Part shown: in pieces, positions 1 to 3,826 of the stretch
Numbering within the stretch: position 1 is the stretch's first letter
How the letters are laid out: each line of letters begins with the position of its first letter
Source of the DNA: Anaerolineae bacterium
Lineage (GTDB): Bacteria > Chloroflexota > Anaerolineae > 4572-78
NCBI GenBank assembly: GCA_027022125.1
Contig: JALVZI010000516.1
Coordinates: 1-6,962, forward strand
Direction: 5' to 3'
DNA length: 6,962 nt
Made by a program: the position numbers and the translations under genes
Notes under the pieces: model-generated
Seen by the model: only the letters and a program-made list of their open reading frames with translations
Told to the model about the DNA's origin: nothing
The model's database searches: none

Positions 1-68
1 CCGCACGCCGCCAGTGCCATCACCACTATGAGCATTAGGCTCGCTATTATCAATACTCGCTTTTGCAT
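1..68 (-). CDS. 5' end of a second solute-binding-type lipoprotein gene (partial, runs off the left edge)
   Basis: Only the first 22 codons and two further bases are in the window. They encode a lipoprotein signal peptide: K3 and R4, a hydrophobic core (about residues 5-20) and a lipobox L19-A20-A21-C22, so the mature protein would be lipid-anchored on the outer face of the cytoplasmic membrane. The start ATG is at 68-66, preceded by GGAGGAG (77-71). All bases are identical to the beginning of the large binding-protein gene that starts at 6730. The product is therefore probably another ABC solute-binding protein, but nothing after the signal peptide is visible and the domain type cannot be told. 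It is transcribed away from the epimerase gene at 335. Confidence 0.75.
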   Translation of the reverse strand, partial: MQKRVLIIASLMLIVVMALAAC

Positions 69-70
69 TT

Positions 71-77
71 CTCCTCC
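71..77 (-). promoter_or_regulatory. Ribosome-binding site of the left lipoprotein gene
   Basis: The minus strand reads GGAGGAG two bases before the ATG at 68-66. The GGAGG core is four bases from the start. This is close spacing but a strong Shine-Dalgarno match, and it is identical to the site in front of the gene starting at 6730. Confidence 0.7.
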
Positions 78-94
78 ATACTTTTTCTGTGGTT

Positions 95-334
95 CGGTAT
101 GTTTGCCAAAAACTCTTCAAAAAACTTTATGTGTTGTTCGGCTACCACCCCCTTCCCAAAGAGGTTACGGGCATTGTTTGCAAATAGTGCAACATTGAAG
201 AATGCCAAAGTATAACATGAGCAAAAACGGGTGTCAAACAGGTGAATTTCGAGTACCAACAGGCTATATTTGGAAAATTCTGAAAAACATTTACCATACA
301 AGAAACGGGGAAGATAAATGCACAGGAGGTTTTT
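95..334. other. Divergent intergenic region between the left lipoprotein gene and the epimerase gene
   Basis: This AT-rich stretch must hold promoters for both divergent genes, but I cannot assign a convincing -35/-10 pair. A TATAAC at 211-216 resembles a -10, and a TTGAAG at 195-200 lies only 10 bp upstream, too close for a normal sigma-70 promoter. A minus-strand reading frame crosses the region but looks like chance. I see no tRNA, terminator hairpin or riboswitch. Confidence 0.5.
324..329 (+). promoter_or_regulatory. Ribosome-binding site of the epimerase gene
   Basis: A perfect AGGAGG lies five bases upstream of the ATG at 335. This fixes the start codon of the dipeptide epimerase and predicts efficient translation. 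Confidence 0.9.
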
Positions 335-1354
335 ATGAAATTGACGGTCGAACCCATCACGTTGAAACTCGGCACACCTTTTCATATTGCACACGGCGTC
401 AGTGTTGCCCGCGACAGCGTGTTGGTTCATTTGGAAAATGGTGTGGGCGAAGGCGCAATTATGCCCTATTACGATTATACTCAGGCAGATGTCGTGGCAT
501 ATCTGGAAAATTTGGATATAGACCGGGTGCTGGTTGAAGGACCGTTGATGCTGGAAGACGCGCTAGACTGCCTGCCGCCCGGACCGTCGCCGGCGCTGAA
601 CGCTATCGATATTGCGCTGCACGATTTTTGGGCGAAAAAACTGGGATACCCGCTCTACCGCCTGTGGGGGTTGAACCCGAAAGACACGCCGCCCACTTCG
701 GTTACGGTCAGCATTACCAAAGATGAAACGGCGTTCAAGCAACGCCTGCGCGCCAAAAAAGATTTTCCCATCATCAAACTAAAATTGGGAACCGGTGATT
801 TAGCCGCCGATGAAGAGATTGTGCGGGTGGCGCACGCGGAAACCAGCTCGCTTTTGTGTGTGGACGCAAACAGTGCGTGGCATGTGACAGAAGCAGCGCA
901 AATCATTCCCAAGTTAGCCGCTTATGATAGATTGTTGTTTATTGAACAACCGCTACCGCGAGAAGATGTTCAAGATTGGCACCGGCTGCGTGCGCTGTTA
1001 CCCCCCAAAATGCCGCCGCTCATCGCCGATGAAAGCGCGCAAAACAGCGGTGATATTTTGGCACTGGCTGGCGGCGCGGATGGCATTAACATAAAACTAA
1101 CCAAAGCCGGCGGGTTGAGAGAGGCGCGGCGAATGATTACCCTCGCGCGAACGCTGGGGATGAAAATTATGCTGGGATGTTCTATTGAAAGTTCGGTGGG
1201 CATTACGGCAGCTGTTCATCTGGCACCGTTGGTTGATTATGCCGATTTAGACGGAAATTTGGATGTGGTGAACGACCCATATATCGGCGCAGTTATGGAA
1301 AAAGGTTACTTTCGCTATCCCACCGCTCCCGGGCTGGGCGTTAGTTTACGGTGA
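335..1354 (+). CDS. Dipeptide epimerase, enolase superfamily (L-Ala-D/L-Glu epimerase-like)
   Basis: This 339-aa cytoplasmic enzyme has the normal length for the muconate lactonizing subgroup of the enolase superfamily. The N-terminal capping domain spans about residues 1-115 and the barrel about 120-325. Visible active-site elements, in order: KLK (K148/K150, general base), VDAN (D177, metal), IEQP (E204, metal), ADES (D232, metal), NIKLTKAGG (K254, second base) and a late DLD (D304/D306). In characterised L-Ala-D/L-Glu epimerases (E. coli YcjG, B. subtilis YkfB) the late DxD holds the substrate amino group. Its presence favours a dipeptide epimerase over a muconate cycloisomerase or o-succinylbenzoate synthase. 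The family inverts the C-terminal residue of dipeptides such as L-Ala-D-Glu from murein; exact specificity here is inferred. The start is set by AGGAGG at 324-329. It stands alone on the plus strand, convergent with the permease genes, and appears intact. Confidence 0.9.
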   Translation: MKLTVEPITLKLGTPFHIAHGVSVARDSVLVHLENGVGEGAIMPYYDYTQADVVAYLENLDIDRVLVEGPLMLEDALDCLPPGPSPALNAIDIALHDFWAKKLGYPLYRLWGLNPKDTPPTSVTVSITKDETAFKQRLRAKKDFPIIKLKLGTGDLAADEEIVRVAHAETSSLLCVDANSAWHVTEAAQIIPKLAAYDRLLFIEQPLPREDVQDWHRLRALLPPKMPPLIADESAQNSGDILALAGGADGINIKLTKAGGLREARRMITLARTLGMKIMLGCSIESSVGITAAVHLAPLVDYADLDGNLDVVNDPYIGAVMEKGYFRYPTAPGLGVSLR

Positions 1355-1368
1355 TTGGTTATTGGTAT

Positions 1369-1403
1369 TGCGTGACGAGTGATGCGTGATAAGTGATGCG
1401 TGA
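1369..1403. repeat. 14-bp tandem repeat (2.5 units)
   Basis: The word TGCGTGA recurs at 1369, 1383 and 1397 with an exact 14-bp period. The two full units (1369-1382 and 1383-1396) agree at 12 of 14 positions, and the third is a half unit. The array begins 15 bp after the epimerase stop codon. Confidence 0.9.
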
Positions 1404-1410
1404 CTTGCCA

Positions 1411-1435
1411 CCCTGCAACTCTGCTCCCCTGCAAC
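1411..1435. repeat. Direct repeat CCCTGCAAC, 16-bp period
   Basis: CCCTGCAAC occurs at 1411-1419 and again at 1427-1435, separated by seven bases. It lies directly after the 14-bp tandem array and appears to belong to the same degenerate intergenic repeat block. Confidence 0.7.
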
Positions 1436-1439
1436 CTTG

Positions 1440-1464
1440 AACTCGAAACCAGAAACTCGAAACC
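1440..1464. repeat. Direct repeat AACTCGAAACC, 14-bp period
   Basis: AACTCGAAACC occurs at 1440-1450 and 1454-1464, again with a 14-bp period like the array at 1369-1403 although the word differs. It ends 2 bp before the stop codon end of the second permease gene. Confidence 0.75.
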
Positions 1465-1466
1465 CC

Positions 1467-2363
1467 TTACAGCAACAAACGCGGGTCAAGCGCATCGCGC
1501 AAGCCGTCGCCGAGCAGGTTGAAGCCCAACACGGTCAACATAATTGCCAACCCCGGGAATAACATCACCCACCAAGAACCGGATAGGATGAATTGCATAC
1601 TGTCCACCAGCATTTTGCCCCATTCCGGATATGGCGGTTGTTGCCCCAAGCCCAAAAAGCCCAGCGCAGCCGCGTCGAGCACTGCCGTCCCCATACTTAA
1701 TGTTGCCATCACAATGATGGGCGAGAGTCCGTTTGGCAGGATGTGGGTAAATAAAATACGCCGCCGCCCTGCACCCAGCGCCCGCGCCGCCATTACATAA
1801 TCCTCTTCCCGTGCCGATAACGCCATCGAACGCGCCAAGCGGGCGTAAGGCGGAATATACACAATGCCGATGGCAATCATCGCGTTGCGCAAGCCGGGTC
1901 CCAATGCCGCCACCAAAGCAATGGCTAGCAGCACATATGGAAATGCCAACATAATATCCATTATTCTCATAATGATACTGTCAACGATGCCGCCGGATAA
2001 GCCGGCGATAAGCCCCAACATGGTTCCGAAACTCATCGAGATGAGCACCACCAATACAGCAACTCGCAATGAAACGTTGGCGCCATACACAACACGATGC
2101 AGCAAATCTCTACCCAAATCATCTGTGCCAAAAGGGTGTTCGAGCGAGGGGGGATTCAAGCGTGCTTTCAAATTCAAGTCGGCGCGCGCGTTGTAGGGCC
2201 ACACAATCGGTGCAAAGATACCGACGATTAAAAAGAAGGCAACTATCGTTAAACCAACTTGGGCACTGCGCGTGCGCAATGTCCGGCGCAATGCCCGCCG
2301 AAATTGACTTTCGGTTCCACGATTTGAGATTTCGATATTGGGATTGGTTTCGGTTATTGTCAT
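1467..2363 (-). CDS. Peptide/nickel-type ABC transporter permease, DppC/OppC-like
   Basis: This 298-aa inner-membrane protein forms half of the transmembrane channel of a peptide importer. After a polar N-terminus (1-35) the sequence shows about six membrane segments (roughly 36-54, 98-120, 132-155, 160-176, 213-235, 265-285). It has the DppC-type FGTDDLGRD motif (78-86) between the first two segments. The cytoplasmic EAA loop, which contacts the ATPase, is at about 187-215 (EDYVMAARALGA then ILPN). Length and motifs are normal for DppC/OppC. The ATG at 2363-2361 overlaps the upstream permease stop as ATGA, indicating translational coupling in one operon. It is the last gene of the cluster: no ATPase gene follows before the convergent epimerase gene. 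Substrate (dipeptide, oligopeptide, nickel) cannot be fixed from the permease alone. Confidence 0.93.
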   Translation of the reverse strand: MTITETNPNIEISNRGTESQFRRALRRTLRTRSAQVGLTIVAFFLIVGIFAPIVWPYNARADLNLKARLNPPSLEHPFGTDDLGRDLLHRVVYGANVSLRVAVLVVLISMSFGTMLGLIAGLSGGIVDSIIMRIMDIMLAFPYVLLAIALVAALGPGLRNAMIAIGIVYIPPYARLARSMALSAREEDYVMAARALGAGRRRILFTHILPNGLSPIIVMATLSMGTAVLDAAALGFLGLGQQPPYPEWGKMLVDSMQFILSGSWWVMLFPGLAIMLTVLGFNLLGDGLRDALDPRLLL

Positions 2364-3538
2364 GAATCGTACCTGATGCGAGGGTTCAGAAATGCGTAAC
2401 TTATGTCAACAAACAAATTGATGAGCACAAAGATAACGGCAATCAATAATGTTACCGACTGCACAATGGGGTAATCTCGTCCGCTAATGGCATCGAAAAC
2501 CCATTTGCCAATGCCGGGCCACGAAAAGACGGTTTCGGTGAGGATGGCTCCCCCCAGCAAACTACCAAATTGCAACCCGATGATAGTAATTACCGGCAGC
2601 AGGGCGTTGCGCACTACATGGCGTGAAATGACAACCCGCTCGCTTAAGCCTTTGGCTCGGGCGGTGCGAACATAATCCATTCCCAAAACTTCCAACATTG
2701 AGGAACGCATCATTCTGGCGATAATTGCCAGCGGGATGGTAGCCAGTGCCATCGCCGGTAAAATGATATGTCGCACAGCATCGATTGTTGCCGGTATATC
2801 GTGTGCCAGCAGACTATCCAAAATGTACATACCGGTAATGGGTTCTATGGTAACGCCAACGCTGACCCTGCCACCGGTGGGCAACCATCCCAACAGCAAG
2901 CCGAAGACGTACATCAGCAAGATTGCCAACCAGAAGATAGGCATCGAAACGCCAACCAATGCCCCCACCATTGTAAAGGTGTCGATTAAACTGTTTCGCT
3001 TCAATGCCGAGATGATACCAATGGGAATACCGATGAGAATGGCGATAATAATTGCCATAATGGATAACTCGGCAGTGGCGGGGAACCGGCGTTTTAACTC
3101 TGTTGCCACCGGAATATTGCCATGAATGGAACGCCCGAGGTCTCCCCAAATGACACCACCCTCGTGGCAAAAAAGACGGGAGGTAACCATCCGGCAGGAA
3201 ACCAGTTCGTATTGGTCAGTCCACTTTTGCCCCTGTTTGAACAAAACTTTGTCGCCAAGTTGGATAGCCGGTTTATCATCAGCGGTGATATGCATATCGT
3301 CGGTGACTTTGGGGAAGGTTACTTTGCCCACCACAAAACGCACATATTGCACGGGTAACGGTTCGTTTAACCCCAACCGTTCTCGAATGCGTGCCACGTT
3401 CTCTTCCGATGCCCGTTCACCCAACAGAGCAAGCGCCGGGTCGCCGGGAATTAGGTGAACAAACGAGAAAACCAACAAAGAAACGCCAATAAGTACGGGA
3501 ATGGTGGATACCAATCGGCGCATAATGTACATTGTCAT
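2360..3538 (-). CDS. Peptide/nickel-type ABC transporter permease, DppB/OppB-like, with an enlarged periplasmic loop
   Basis: This is the partner permease of the DppC-like protein, 392 aa from the chosen start. Membrane segment 1 is at about 9-29, followed by HLIPGDPA, a classic DppB signature. Further segments lie near 156-178, 188-215, 256-275, 313-335 and 361-384. The EAA loop is at 286-316 (GMDYVRTARAKGL then NALLPV), followed by TETVFSWPGIG. The ATG at 3538 is preceded by TGAGG nine bases upstream and puts the first membrane helix where DppB proteins have it. The frame stays open to an ATG at 3694, but the extra 52 residues look unlike a permease and cross a hairpin in the leader. An unusual insertion of roughly 58 residues (about 71-128) lies between QYVRF and GDLGRSI, which are normally close together, making the protein longer than the usual 310-340 aa. 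It overlaps the downstream permease gene by four bases. Confidence 0.9.
   Translation of the reverse strand: MTMYIMRRLVSTIPVLIGVSLLVFSFVHLIPGDPALALLGERASEENVARIRERLGLNEPLPVQYVRFVVGKVTFPKVTDDMHITADDKPAIQLGDKVLFKQGQKWTDQYELVSCRMVTSRLFCHEGGVIWGDLGRSIHGNIPVATELKRRFPATAELSIMAIIIAILIGIPIGIISALKRNSLIDTFTMVGALVGVSMPIFWLAILLMYVFGLLLGWLPTGGRVSVGVTIEPITGMYILDSLLAHDIPATIDAVRHIILPAMALATIPLAIIARMMRSSMLEVLGMDYVRTARAKGLSERVVISRHVVRNALLPVITIIGLQFGSLLGGAILTETVFSWPGIGKWVFDAISGRDYPIVQSVTLLIAVIFVLINLFVDISYAFLNPRIRYDS
3155..3328 (-). other. Extra periplasmic segment in the DppB-like permease
   Basis: These bases encode residues of about 71-128, a hydrophilic K/D/T/Q-rich stretch with C115 and C124 that sits between the first membrane helix and the conserved GDLGRS. 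By topology it faces outward, where it could meet the binding protein, and the two cysteines could form a disulfide. The function is unknown and the borders are approximate. Confidence 0.6.
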
Positions 3539-3746
3539 AGTTGTATGCCTCACACAATGCGCAATGATGTTACTGAAACCTGAATTCAGAGTTCTCCGCA
3601 CAAGAAAACTATACAGCGGGCAGAAAATAATCCGGTAAGCGATAGAATTTTGCAGCCAAACTGCGTATTGCGTTTGCGTAAAATTGCGCAACACGTAATA
3701 CGCGATATAGAAACTTCCGGAATAACACGAACTCCGAGTTGAGGCT
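3539..3746 (-). other. Leader region of the permease genes
   Basis: This is the remainder of the 288-bp gap between the binding-protein gene and the first permease gene, after removing the terminator. It holds a long imperfect hairpin (3663-3703), a perfect 10-bp palindrome CTGAATTCAG (3580-3589) and an 11-bp palindrome AACTCCGAGTT (3730-3740). A weak -10-like TATAGT on the minus strand (3613-3608) has no good -35 at 17 bp, so a separate permease promoter is possible but unproven. No supported small gene was seen. Confidence 0.4.
3663..3703. repeat. Long inverted repeat / hairpin in the permease leader
   Basis: The arms 3663-3678 and 3687-3703 pair over 16 positions, with one G-T pair (3670/3696), one bulged base (3692) and an eight-base loop (3679-3686). 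There is no T-run next to it, so it does not look like an intrinsic terminator. It contains ATTGCGT, a word also found at 1367-1373 in the other intergenic repeat block. It may be a transcript-stabilising structure, a protein site or a degenerate intergenic repeat. Confidence 0.75.
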
Positions 3747-3790
3747 AAAAAAGAATGACACCCGTCTCACTCTTGAAGAGTGAGACGGGT
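3747..3790 (-). terminator. Rho-independent terminator after the solute-binding protein gene
   Basis: A perfect 13-bp stem (3760-3772 with 3778-3790) closes a five-base TTGAA loop. In minus-strand transcription it is followed, four bases later, by a T-rich tract (3755-3747, TTCTTTTTT). It lies about 37 bases past the binding-protein stop codon. Placed between the binding protein and its permeases, it probably lets the binding protein be made in excess, with limited read-through into the permease genes. Confidence 0.92.
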
Positions 3791-3826
3791 TGTTTAGGTT
3801 ACTGCAACTACTTTATATGATAGGTA

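Larger units (their letters stand above)
1..94. repeat. 94-bp direct repeat, left copy (signal peptide, RBS and leader of a lipoprotein gene)
   Basis: Bases 1-94 match 6663-6756 without a mismatch. The repeat covers 22 codons of lipoprotein signal sequence, the ribosome-binding site and 26 bp of 5' leader, and stops abruptly at 94/95. It is cut by the window edge, so its true length to the left is unknown. Identity at every synonymous position implies recent duplication, gene conversion or an assembly effect. Confidence 0.97.
1355..1466. other. Convergent intergenic spacer made of short repeats
   Basis: This 112-bp spacer separates the 3' ends of the epimerase gene (+) and the second permease gene (-). 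Most of it consists of short direct repeats, listed separately. I see no GC-rich hairpin followed by a T-run on either strand, so no intrinsic terminator is evident for either gene. Confidence 0.6.

Noticed and set aside
195..216. TTGAAG and TATAAC as a promoter for the epimerase gene
   Set aside because: The two hexamers are only 10 bp apart instead of about 17, so they do not form a credible sigma-70 promoter.
50..430. Minus-strand 126-codon reading frame across the divergent intergenic region
   Set aside because: It overlaps the start of the epimerase gene and the start of the left lipoprotein gene, has no ribosome-binding site at its ATG and resembles no family I recognise. A short part (about 95-210) reads plausibly as protein, so an eroded gene fragment cannot be excluded, but there is no positive support.
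1369..1464. CRISPR-like array
   Set aside because: The repeats are 7-14 bp, with three different words and no uniform spacers. No cas gene is nearby.
3539..3694. N-terminal extension of the DppB-like permease to an ATG at 3694
   Set aside because: The extra 52 residues do not resemble the start of a permease, no Shine-Dalgarno sequence sits before 3694, and the ATG falls inside the leader hairpin. The ATG at 3538 has TGAGG at suitable distance and gives the family-typical first helix.
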